A stretch of DNA of 64,000 bases from positions 460,855-524,854 of the forward strand of contig UYJD01000012.1 in the NCBI GenBank assembly GCA_900618795.1, given 5' to 3'. Source of the DNA: Cyanodermella asteris (taxonomy: Eukaryota > Ascomycota > Lecanoromycetes > Ostropales > Stictidaceae). Under the pieces are notes generated by a model. It was not told where the DNA came from. It saw only the letters and a program-made list of their open reading frames with translations, and searched no databases. This document shows positions 39,273 through 49,500 of this stretch, piece by piece (positions within the stretch are counted from its first letter, which is position 1; each line of letters begins with the position of its first letter). The position numbers were made by a program, and so were the translations under genes.

Positions 39273-42200
39273 TTATGTCGCCATCTTCTCGACTTCCCAA
39301 GAACCCTTCGGACCCCGTTTCTGTATGACCTTTCGAGCAGGCAGTGGCCACGACGTGAACCCCCGTTGCCCAACAAGACTAGGAACCACCCAGCAAACCC
39401 TCTTGTCAAGATTGCCCGATACGGTTTCGATCTTGCCGATTGGTTTGCCAAATTCTAGCAGCGGCGTCCCCTTTGCTAACGCGGTAATCTGGGCTGCCGT
39501 TACCGACGTCAACGGCCGCATCCGGACTTTTGGGACCTTGCCTGCGATGCTCGTCACGCTTCCTCGCTGTAGATGGGAGTAGATGATGTACTGTGGCATG
39601 TCAGTCGACTTGAGGTTTGCCAGTACTGAAGCTGCGTGCACGTAGACGACTCGCTCTTCGGGCGTGTCGGCTCTTCCTTCGTGTGAAGGAAATAATGTAA
39701 GGTATGGTACTTCGATACCGCGTTTGCCCAAGGCGACATCAGGAGGCACCGGTGCCAGGTCAGCTCTTATCGCAACTTGATCGATGAATCCAACGGCGAC
39801 AATTTGTTTCAGGTACTTGATCTGTTTTTCTGTCGCCATGGGGATCGTTTTTGTGGCTGGGTCAACCAACCCTGGGCTGTTGTCCGCAACTATGTGCAGC
39901 AACTGGTGGAATAGTTGCGACGCCTCCTTCATGGCCTTGGTACGCAACATTGCTCGCTTGCAGAACTCCTCGCCGTTGCCAGAAGTCTCTTCGAACTTGT
40001 ATTCTGCAAAGGCTGCAAGCATTTTGAATGCGTCGGATTGATTGGCGACGCCACTGATGTGTGCCTGGCTGTGGGGCCTGCGCTTTTGCTGTTGACCAGC
40101 TTCATCGTCATTCATCTGCTCCGAAACTTGGTTGTCAGGGATGAATAGCTCAGGCGTCGCCAAAGCAGCTACTAGCGCTATCGTCAGGATCATGCAGCCT
40201 TGTTGATGTCCAACCGCCAGCATCTTCGCAAAGCGAGGTGAAAGTGGGTATAACGAGAAATGTCTTCCTATTGATGTGACTTTTCCGGCAGCATCGATGG
40301 CGCTGAGATATGCCAAGAGCCTTTCAGCCTTGACGATAGCTGACTGTTCCGGTGGCGTTGGAAAGGGAAAATTGACAACATGTTGAAGGTCCATCGATTT
40401 GAGCTGCAGGACCACACCTTCGACTGGCATGCGAAGAATTTCCGGTTGTGTATGGTCGGCAAAATCCCTTTCGTATACGGCAGAAGAGTATAGTCGATAA
40501 CAATGGCCAGGTCCGGTGCGACCAGCTCGACCGGCTCTCTGAGCAGCACTGGCCTTGCTGATCCAATCAATCTCGAAGCTCTGTACACCAGTGTTCTGGT
40601 CGTATCGCTTCTCTTTTGATCGGCCGCAATCGAAGACATACCTGACTCCGGGTATTGTTACACTTGTTTCTGCAACATTGGTGGACAGCACGACCAGTCG
40701 CGTGTTTGCTGGTGGAGGGTCGAAGACCCGGAGCTGATCCTTTGTCGGAAGCTTCGAATAAAGGAGCAGAATAAGGGCTTCATTGACCGTCTTTCCCCGA
40801 TCCTCTTCGTCTGGTTCAACGTCAAACTCCTTCTCGTCATCTTCTTGCTCATCGTCATCCTCAATATCCTCGTCATAGTCATCAGTCTCATCCTCTTGAT
40901 CCTTGTCGTGCCTGTCCTCTTCATCGTAATCCTCGGCTTCTAGAGGCGCTTCTGATGCCGCCATCCTGACCCTTGCCTGGTTTGTTGCAGAATGGATCCC
41001 AAGCGCTTCCTTGAGTTTCTTGGACAGCGCAAGGATTTCACTCTCGCCCGTCAGGAAGACTAAGATCGCACCTGGAGGTAGCTTTTTGTGACCTCTCATG
41101 ACCTTTTTGAACACTTCTTCAAGATAGTCTCGCTGCGTTCGCCGGGCGAAGTGCATGGTCACTGGATACTGCCTACCTTCGCTTTCTACCAGAGGTGGCG
41201 AGCCGCGCTTGAAAAGATTCGGGTTCTCCGTGAACGCTTTGATCATGAGCGTTGCTGACATGATAACGAGCTTCAGCGGCTTCACGCCCGAATCTTTCAA
41301 ATGCATTGCTTGACGGAGATCAACAATTCTGCTCAACATTCCGATCAAAATATCCGTATTGACACTCCGCTCGTGGGCTTCATCAATGACGATAGCGGAG
41401 TACTTTGAAAGCGAAAAGTCCGTTGCAATTTCTCGAATCAGGATTCCATCAGTCATGAACTTCATCGCGGTGTCCTTGCCCACTGTTGTTCCATAACGGA
41501 TCTGGTAGGCTACCTTGCTTCCGCAACTTCCCATCTCATAGGAAACTCGTCGTGCCATCGTCACGGCCGCTACTCTCCGGGGCTGCGTCACTCCTATCAT
41601 GCCGGGTGTCGGCCCATTCGTATCTCCGTAGCCTGCCTCGAAAAGGAATTGCGGAATTTGGGTAGTTTTACCACTTCCTGTCGCGCCGCAAACGATCGTG
41701 ATAGGGTTGTTGTGTATAGCTTCCATGATTTTCTGTTCTTCGGCTACCACAGGCAGCTTCAATCGAGCATCTTGAACGTCATTGGGCCGATCAACGCTCA
41801 CTGCGTGAGCTTCTCTCGCTAATTGTGTGGTTGGGATGCGCAGCTCAGCAGGAAGCTCATCCTGCTCCGGAGCTCGGGGTTCAAAGTTCACAGACTTTGG
41901 ATCCGGATTAAGCGCCGCTTGTAGCTCCTCCAAAGGTCGACTTGGCGCAAAGTCTCGAGCTTCGTTCATCTGTTCCGTGGCCCAGGATCTCCAAGCAGAC
42001 ACGTCCCGAGCCGGCTTTTGCGTCTGAGACTCTCGTTCACTTCTCTTCTTGGCAATCGCAGCTAGCATACTGGCCGCGATTGAATTGACCTCCTCTTCGT
42101 CGTCCGAGTCCGTTCCCTCACTGTCCTCGTCATTGTCGTCTTGTGAGGAGTCGGATTCCAAATCACTGTCACTTTCATCGCCAATGCTGACCGACATGCC

Positions 42201-42899
42201 GTCGGAGCTGTGTTGTGACTCATTTGAGCTAAAGCCTTCCCACTCTGGCTCTTCCTTCTCTGCTGGAGCCGCGAGTTTGACGCGTTGTCTCTTTCGTATT
42301 ACTGGAGCCCCAGAGGCGTCCTGTTGTAGGGGCCGTTTGAGTCCTGAGCCTAGCGATATCGAGGGAGACTTCGGCGGAGCGACAATGGTAGCGGAAGGAG
42401 AAGGTCTGGTGACGACTGATGAAGTCTGAAGTTCACTGTCGCCCTCGTGATCATCATCATCCTCATCCACATCACCCTCGTCATCCGAGCTGGTTGGCTC
42501 TACTAAAGCTTGCCTTATGGGCGGCCCAAAATGATTGATCTCTGCCGCGAATCCAGGTCGTCTATCCACGCCGCCAAAGCTGCGCGAACTGCGTAGGAAC
42601 GACGTATCGGTCTTGCTGCCAGCTAATTTCTTGATCAACTCGAGATTTTCGTCCTTCTTAAGCTTTTTTTCGACATATTTATCGAGTCTTTTTCGCTTCT
42701 TACTCGACATTTGGCCCTGTTCGGCCTGTAAGGAGTCACGTAGGGCCTGTTTCCGCGCAGCTCTGTCATTTTGCGCTTCAGAGGCTATTATTTCGGTGAC
42801 ATTGCTATCGGTCCCTGTCGATGTGCTGCGCTTGCCAGCGCCTGTCGAACGCTGCTTGCGCTGTGCCTTGGTCCGCGGACCGAACTTTGAGCTAGACAT
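39273..42899 (-). CDS. ECM16: DEAH-box RNA helicase Ecm16/Dhr1 (DHX37 family, 1208 aa)
   Basis: Nucleolar ATP-dependent RNA helicase that separates U3 snoRNA from pre-rRNA during small-subunit ribosome assembly. The basic N-terminus (KFGPRTKAQRKQR, then SSKKRKRLDKYVEKKLKK) matches the Utp14-binding, rRNA-contacting end of the family. Motif I is GATGSGKT at 405-412, motif II DEAH at 506-509, motif III SAT, and motif VI QRAGRAGR at 787-794. Ratchet (HA2) and OB-fold domains follow. A very acidic insert (about 660-710) lies between the two RecA domains. The length is normal, there is no intron, and all motifs are intact. It is an essential single-copy gene in yeast, so it marks a conserved part of the chromosome. 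Confidence 0.95.
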   Translation of the reverse strand: MSSSKFGPRTKAQRKQRSTGAGKRSTSTGTDSNVTEIIASEAQNDRAARKQALRDSLQAEQGQMSSKKRKRLDKYVEKKLKKDENLELIKKLAGSKTDTSFLRSSRSFGGVDRRPGFAAEINHFGPPIRQALVEPTSSDDEGDVDEDDDDHEGDSELQTSSVVTRPSPSATIVAPPKSPSISLGSGLKRPLQQDASGAPVIRKRQRVKLAAPAEKEEPEWEGFSSNESQHSSDGMSVSIGDESDSDLESDSSQDDNDEDSEGTDSDDEEEVNSIAASMLAAIAKKRSERESQTQKPARDVSAWRSWATEQMNEARDFAPSRPLEELQAALNPDPKSVNFEPRAPEQDELPAELRIPTTQLAREAHAVSVDRPNDVQDARLKLPVVAEEQKIMEAIHNNPITIVCGATGSGKTTQIPQFLFEAGYGDTNGPTPGMIGVTQPRRVAAVTMARRVSYEMGSCGSKVAYQIRYGTTVGKDTAMKFMTDGILIREIATDFSLSKYSAIVIDEAHERSVNTDILIGMLSRIVDLRQAMHLKDSGVKPLKLVIMSATLMIKAFTENPNLFKRGSPPLVESEGRQYPVTMHFARRTQRDYLEEVFKKVMRGHKKLPPGAILVFLTGESEILALSKKLKEALGIHSATNQARVRMAASEAPLEAEDYDEEDRHDKDQEDETDDYDEDIEDDDEQEDDEKEFDVEPDEEDRGKTVNEALILLLYSKLPTKDQLRVFDPPPANTRLVVLSTNVAETSVTIPGVRYVFDCGRSKEKRYDQNTGVQSFEIDWISKASAAQRAGRAGRTGPGHCYRLYSSAVYERDFADHTQPEILRMPVEGVVLQLKSMDLQHVVNFPFPTPPEQSAIVKAERLLAYLSAIDAAGKVTSIGRHFSLYPLSPRFAKMLAVGHQQGCMILTIALVAALATPELFIPDNQVSEQMNDDEAGQQQKRRPHSQAHISGVANQSDAFKMLAAFAEYKFEETSGNGEEFCKRAMLRTKAMKEASQLFHQLLHIVADNSPGLVDPATKTIPMATEKQIKYLKQIVAVGFIDQVAIRADLAPVPPDVALGKRGIEVPYLTLFPSHEGRADTPEERVVYVHAASVLANLKSTDMPQYIIYSHLQRGSVTSIAGKVPKVRMRPLTSVTAAQITALAKGTPLLEFGKPIGKIETVSGNLDKRVCWVVPSLVGQRGFTSWPLPARKVIQKRGPKGSWEVEKMAT

Positions 42900-43616
42900 C
42901 CTGGCCGGTGATGTCGATAGCGGGCATTGGAGAGAAAAATGCCGCCGAATTTAATTCGATATTCAGAAAGTTGACGGCGGAAACTTTTTACGCCACAGTG
43001 GCACGTGGGTCTGTGGCTAAGCGACAACGGTTGCGCACCGCCGCGCTGTTCCACGCTACACGTGACGTGCAGTTCCTGGCTTTATGCGTATTGAGCTAGT
43101 TGTTTAGGCAGAGTACCTGGATCAGAATTTCGATCGATATTTGGGCCGGTGCTTGGTTGGTGCTTGGTTGGTGACCTGGCTGAGTCGCTATCACTGCCAG
43201 ACAAAGCCTTCAATGCTTACAATTCTAATCCTCAGGCATGGAGCAGGAAAATTCCGCCAGCTATATGGTTCACACGTCATGTCTTCTGAAGGGCTCCGCA
43301 CTCATATCATCTTGTGTCTGTTTCCGACGTCAATGACCTAGCCAGGTTAGTCGAAGTGCCCGGAGATACTCTCTCATGAAGTGTTCGCAAATAGTGCGTG
43401 GAAGGTTGCTTAGCAATACCATGCCATATCGAGAATGCTGTGCGCGGATCTGTTGGTCCCTTGACCAGCGCCCCTCCTGTTCGGAACGCGAACAGGCTTA
43501 CTCAGTGTGGGGAATGTCGAGAGCTCAAACAAAGTCTCTGAGGTTTGTATAAGTAGCTCGTTACTCTAACATCTATATTCATCGCTGTCTTGAACCCTTC
43601 AACGACCATACCCATC
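42900..43616. other. Divergent promoter region
   Basis: 717 bp between ecm16 (leftward) and the GST-like gene (rightward). It has a 12-bp direct duplication (GGTGCTTGGTTG, near 43147-43170) and the TATA box at 43548. No gene seen. Confidence 0.6.
43548..43552 (+). promoter_or_regulatory. TATA box of the GST-like gene
   Basis: TATAA lies 65 bp before the ATG at 43617, followed by a CT-rich leader. Confidence 0.55.
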
Positions 43617-44467
43617 ATGTCAGAGAACGAAGTTCTTCTGTATGATCTGCCAGCGAAGGATGGCAGGTCGTGGTCATTCAACCCAGGGAAGAGTAAGTCG
43701 CACCTCGTCGCATCACTAAATTATTCGATCCACGCAAATATCAGGAGGCTTTCACATATGTCACAATGCATTGCATTCGTTTGAACATCGACTGACCAAC
43801 GCATGAAGCTCGCATGCTCCTGAACTACAAGAACATTCCATATAGCACGAAATGGGTCGAATACCCTGATTTAGCCCCCACACTCTCGGCCCATCTGAAA
43901 CCAGGGCCGGACTCTTCCTACCCTTACACGAGTCCAGCCATCCGGATTCAGGGTCAACACTACATGGACAGCGCTACAATTGCACCCATCCTCGACAAGT
44001 TGCAGCCCGAGCCACCAATCTATCTCGACGACCCAATCGTGGATCGAGTTAGCCAGAATATTGTTGCTTGGATCGGTCCGTTACGTGATATCTGGTGTCC
44101 ACAGGTTCCAAACGCTCTCCTCAACGAACCGTCGGCAAAGTATTTCATCGAAGACAGGAGTAAGCGGTTCGGGCGGTCATTGCTGGACATGGAAGCCGAG
44201 GCAAAGAGGGGAGGCCCGAAGATCGACGAGATGTGGGAGAAGGCCAAGCCAGCCATTGATCAGGCGGTTTCCATACTGCGGGAGACTCCCGAGGGGCCAT
44301 TCTTCTTGGGAAGGAAGTTTACTTATGCGGACATCAAGTTTGTTACCGTCTTGTACTTTTTCAGAAGGATCGACGAGGGTCTGTACCAAAAGCTGATTTT
44401 CCACGGAAAGGAGCTGGAGGAGCACTACAAGGCGTGTGAGCCCTGGCTGAAGAGAGACGACCACTGA
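43617..44467 (+). CDS. Glutathione S-transferase-like protein (244 aa)
   Basis: Two exons, 43617-43692 and 43809-44467, with a 116-bp intron (donor GTAAGT, CTGAC branch site, acceptor GAAG). The join gives NPGKTRMLLNYKNIPY, the first helix of the thioredoxin fold, preceded by the strand VLLYDLPAKDGRSWSFNPGK. About residues 1-90 are the GST N-terminal domain, with TSPAIRIQGQHYMDSATIA as the glutathione-contacting loop. The rest is the all-helical C-terminal domain, ending FFLGRKFTYADIKFVTVLYF. The type resembles fungal GST-like proteins related to bacterial beta-etherases. It may conjugate glutathione or act in secondary metabolism, but no cluster surrounds it. The ATG at 43590 is in frame and would add nine residues. 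Confidence 0.85.
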
Positions 44468-45409
44468 AGACGACATGGGTGTATCACCAGCTGATCAGCA
44501 ATCAAGTGATCGAGGAACGGCTGGGCTAAATAATGCTCTCTAGCATAAGAGTACATTCAATGCCACTTGAACTGGCCATACCGCCAAAGCGCATCCGCTG
44601 TTTACGCCGCCACCAACAAACTGATAGCTGCGATGTATCCATGCTGACGACTCCCAGCCACAAGCCCCTTTTAGACCTTTGTAATCAGGCCGCCTGGGCC
44701 GCCTTCCAGCCGCTTGAGTCGCCTGGAGCCAACGTGCCAGGATCGCACGTCAGTGCTTCTGCTTTAGCGCTCCCCATTCGACCCGCTGGTGATCCTGGAA
44801 AGCCTGGATCCAAAGAGCGTGACGAGCTCAACGGCATCACGTTCCAAAGCGGAGACCTCCGTCACCTTTTATCCTGGCCTGCTGCGCTTTCCAGGTCACT
44901 CCTTCGATCATGATCCATCGGCCGGTGCCACACATTCTCTCGAGATATTCCCAGCATCATGGAGACGGACTCTATTGAACCTCACGCGTCTTGTACATAA
45001 GGCAAGGAGCTCATGAAGGAGTCGGTGTTGCTTGGAGGGCCCCAATCACAGTCAACAATCCTCGTCTCCTTCCCTTTGTCTTTCCTCACGTCCAGTCTTC
45101 AGGTTGATCTCCCGCGATCAGAAAATCGCCCTCATGGTTCGTTTGGCCAGTCATACGAGACCGGATCCCACGAAGGTCATCTTCGTCGATTTACGCGCGA
45201 ACAATCATAAACTTAGCCGACTCTCTCCAACTGACGCTCGAGACCTGTGCGAGACCATCGGCTCCGAGCCGCGAGTCATGGCCCAAACTAGCAACAACAA
45301 AAGAGCACCAGCAAGAAAAAAATAAAACAAAAGTCCATCTCTGCCCGTTGGAACATCGCTCAACTCTCGACAAAGTCTTCCAATATTCCAGCCTAGCTCA
45401 CCGCCTCAG

Positions 45410-45455
45410 TGTAACGCGGGCACGGGGTGGTTGACTGTGTAGGCGACCAGTGAAG
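45410..45455. mobile_element. End of an interspersed element, probably LTR (copy 1)
   Basis: This 46-bp segment beginning TGTAAC is identical to 62235-62280. Both copies run straight into a run of N. TGTAAC is the reverse complement of the GTTACA end seen on the solo LTR at 7874-8261, so an LTR end is likely. The rest of the sequence differs from that LTR, so it is another family. The inner part is hidden by the gap; total length, completeness and age cannot be judged. Confidence 0.6.
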
Positions 45456-45808
45456 NNNNNNNNNNNNNNNNNNNNNNNNNNNNNNNNNNNNNNNNNNNNN
45501 NNNNNNNNNNNNNNNNNNNNNNNNNNNNNNNNNNNNNNNNNNNNNNNNNNNNNNNNNNNNNNNNNNNNNNNNNNNNNNNNNNNNNNNNNNNNNNNNNNNN
45601 NNNNNNNNNNNNNNNNNNNNNNNNNNNNNNNNNNNNNNNNNNNNNNNNNNNNNNNNNNNNNNNNNNNNNNNNNNNNNNNNNNNNNNNNNNNNNNNNNNNN
45701 NNNNNNNNNNNNNNNNNNNNNNNNNNNNNNNNNNNNNNNNNNNNNNNNNNNNNNNNNNNNNNNNNNNNNNNNNNNNNNNNNNNNNNNNNNNNNNNNNNNN
45801 NNNNNNNN
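45456..45808. other. Run of N (353 bp)
   Basis: Unresolved bases, most likely a collapsed repeat copy given the element end directly before it. The true length may differ. Confidence 0.95.
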
Positions 45809-46593
45809 ATCGGTCTTTCCTTTGTCCGTGACACTCAGGCCAACCATATCATTCGTCTTTCCATTCTCTTTTCATCTCAAAACTTTCGAACAAAACTGCG
45901 GAACTAATCTACACATCCTCTCGCCTTCGAATCCAAAACAAAGAAACAACCTCGGCGATGGGCGTTGCGGCTTGTTCGCCCCCGGTCTCCTCGCCTCAAC
46001 CCTCACGGCTTCAAACGCTCACAAGTGCCCTTCCAGAACGAGACCTCGACCAAGAACACCACCTTCTATTCCCGACGGCGATTGTCAAGGAAAAAGAAAG
46101 AGAGAAAAATCTCGCGAATCGGACTCCCAATGTCAAAATGCCGGTACGCCCTGGATCGTCTCGCCGGCCGAGAACCGCGTCTGGAGATCCGTTGGCCTGA
46201 AAACGGGGCATGAAATGTCAGAACTTGGCCAGGAAAATCGGTTGGAACGCGAGCGTTTTGCATGGGGATCCCCCGGGTTCGCAGGCATGGGCTTTTTATT
46301 CGTTGCCCGGGGATTCTTGGCGCTTCACTTACAAAAAAGGGCTTGAGATGGATTGGACTGAGGGATATCAGAGTGACAAAACATTCAGAACGGACGAGCA
46401 AAGTGTTTGGAAAGGCAATAATTAATTGAATGGAAAATCAATGCTATGTGCGCAGTGCTCGTTCGCTTGCTATGAACCGTCCAAATAAACGCCAATGCTT
46501 TGCTCATTTGCAAGAGATGGCACCAAGTCTTCGTCGTGTACCTGCGAGTCCAAGTGGCACAGCCAAATGTTGGCTCAATTCATTTCCACCCGC

Positions 46594-49500
46594 TCACACA
46601 CATTCCCACTCTCCAAAAACGCACCACGTCGCCTTCCTGTCCGCAAGCACCAGGCCTCTCCACGTCCCCTTCTCTCCAACCTTGACATACGCCTCCCAGG
46701 TCCCACCACCAAACTCGCCATCCACGTCACCAGCCTTCCTCGTCATCCTCAGAATTTTGCCACTGGGAGTTTGTAGCGCCAGCTTGGCCGGCTTCTCCCT
46801 TCCGTTTCCGCCGCCCGCTCCCGATGATGAGTTGCTGTAGGCCGAAGAACCCGTCGCAGGAACGTAGTTGCTGCCACTGGCACTACTGCTTGTCATGCTC
46901 ATTGCGCTTCCGGGACGGAACGGCAGCGGACTCATGGCGCCACTGGCGCTTTGACCGAAGGCGGGACTGGGTGGAGGAAGGGCAGCTGGACCTTGACCCG
47001 TGATGCTACTCGGGTGTTGGCGGACGGCAAAGATGAAAGTGTTGCCGCACGCGAGTCTGTAGCATTGAGGTTGCGCCACGTACAGATCGTGTCGGGATGC
47101 GTGGGGCGTTGGATGGCGGATGAAGAAGTCGTAGGGAGGGCTCTGGCCGGAATGAACGATGGGAAGCGACAAGGCGAGGGAGTGCGGGTTATCCTTGATA
47201 CCGTGCATCAAACCTCGCTTTCCGGCATAGATCTTGAGTTTGCCGAAGTTGTCCTCGCTGGGCAGGACGGCTTTGACGGTGCAGCGTTTGACGCCATTGG
47301 TCCATTGAGCCTGTGCGAGAGCCCGTTTGATGAGAGTTTCGCCGGACTCGTAGGTGTCACCGTCAGGATCCCGGGCATAAGCTCGTGTCTCAACTTCGGC
47401 ATATACCTCGACGTCTGAAGGTAGGGTGAAGTCGATCTGCATGACATCAAGATCCGAGAGGAAGAGCAGTGAGGTATCGTAGTTGATCAGCCCGAGACTG
47501 TGCTTGAAATATGACGGGCAAGCACAAGGCAGCGCCATGAGGATATCAGGTGAAACTGGTGGCACGAGATACTGCTGGGAGACGTGCGACGGGATGTGGG
47601 TGAAGCATGCCTCGAGTGGTCGAATAAGGAAATACCAGCTGTGTGCAGCCTGGGATGAGGACACGGCGTATTTTGATCTGTTCGGATTTGTTGGCGATGC
47701 CAATGAGCAATCCATGATGCGCCATTCTCCTTCCACCAGGACAGCATTCCACCAGTGGTTCGGCCTGGGTGCTTTTTCGACGTCAGGCACCTCGCCTGGT
47801 GGCTTAAGATAACCGTTGACAGCCTCGGCTTGCAGACCGACCGCCTGGCACATTTCTAACACCAGAGCCGCCACTTCTGCAGGGCATCCTCGTCGTGATT
47901 GTATGACGCGTCGAGTATCAACTTGGCCATCGTAGTCTTCATCGCAGGCAATCCTTTCGCTGACCCATGTAAATATTGCTCGCAATCTCTGCACATCACT
48001 GCGATATGGCCGACACAAGTAGCCCTGAGCCAGACTTGCCGGCGTGGTAATCGGTGGTAAGTTTGTAACAAACCGCGATGCTTTGTCCACGAGCTGCATG
48101 TTCAAAACTCTGAAATCGGTCGGCTCACTCACGGTCATACCGTCGAGACCTTCCTCTCCTTCGACGCAATCCTTCAGTGCTTCAACAGCTGCTATGACAG
48201 GCTGATTCATCATGTCGCATCTCTCTTGTCGCTCTTGACGTTCGATGACGCTCAGAGAATTGCTCCTGTTCACGTCTCGTCTGAACTGTATCCAATCGAC
48301 TCCACTGCCGAGTCCCATTTCTTCTGCCACATTCCGCTCACTGCTGATCGCTGTGACACCATTGGGCAGTACGCTCTTTCGCCTGGCTTCCTTTGTAGGG
48401 CTCGATGAGATGGTGTTTCTAGCGCTCGCGGCTCCTGATTTTGCGCTGTCGACGAGCTTGCGCAAGAACCCACTACGCTTGCTCTTGAGCTGTGGCGGAT
48501 TCGCTGTCGATTTCGATGCTTGCGTCAAGCCGCCCAATGGATCGCCAGAGGTGACGACGCTGTTGGCCCAGGCCGGTCTCTCCATTGCGCTCATAGGCCT
48601 AGCAGCTGCCGCTGAATTCTGGCTCGCGTGGCTGGAATGGTAGCTAGGACCGGATATCTGTGAGGGCGGACGCATCTGGCTCGTGTCCAAGTCGTCTGGT
48701 CTCGTCCCTGCGACACTGATCGGCCTATTTTGACGCTTAATGCTGCCCAACTTCCTTCTTGCATAGCTACCAGCACTCGTCGCGGAGAAACCTCCTGCAC
48801 TTTGACCACTCATCAAGGTGTGGGCACTTTGTCCGCTTGTGTTACTGTGCGCATTGGTGCTCTGGGTTGCATTTGAGTTCGTGGATTTTGTCGTAAAGGT
48901 GCGCCCGAGCACCTCCTTCCCGAGCTCATAGGCTGACTTGCGTGACCTCAATTTCCTGCGTGCATCTTCCAGGTTTTCAGAAAAAGTCATGCTGGTTGCA
49001 GGCCTCTGGTCTTCTCCTAACGAAGGCCGGCGGCTTCCGAGACCTTGTTTTCTCACTGGGGGAGGAGGTGGTGGCATCTCGTTCGAGGAGGAGCTACCGC
49101 TAGGGGTGTGGTGCAGACCTCCATTGGCACGCAACCTAGTCTCCATACGCTGTTTCCACCCATCGGTATTCTCCTGTGAGCTATACCCCGAGTCGTTCGG
49201 GAAGGCGGAGCCGCTAGTGAACGACCCATCTCCACCCATTTCCATAGATGTATGCGCCCTACTGGCAACCTTGCGTCTTGGATCTGTTCGCAGCTCTTCA
49301 AATGCCTCAGGAGACCAAGGGTCCAATGGCTCTCTTTTGGGGGACTCGGAGTCATCATCGCGCCGAGCGCTCATATCGATCGCCATGTCATCGAGCATGT
49401 CGGTCACGTCCACCATGGCGGACCGCAATGGCGATGGAGTCATTCCAGGATTCGGAGAGTGCGGCATGGGCGAAGGTGTTCTCGAAACGGCGGGATATCG

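Larger units (their letters stand above)
44468..46593. other. Intergenic with an N gap
   Basis: About 2.1 kb. It contains a repeat end at 45410-45455 and 353 N (45456-45808). After the gap, 45809-46000 is CT-rich and could be a promoter or leader for a plus-strand gene, but none follows. ORFs reported across the gap are meaningless. Confidence 0.5.

Noticed and set aside
45450-46346. 298-codon plus-strand ORF, and minus ORFs 45398-45847
   Set aside because: They run through a gap of N, so the open frame is an artefact. The readable part has no family motif.
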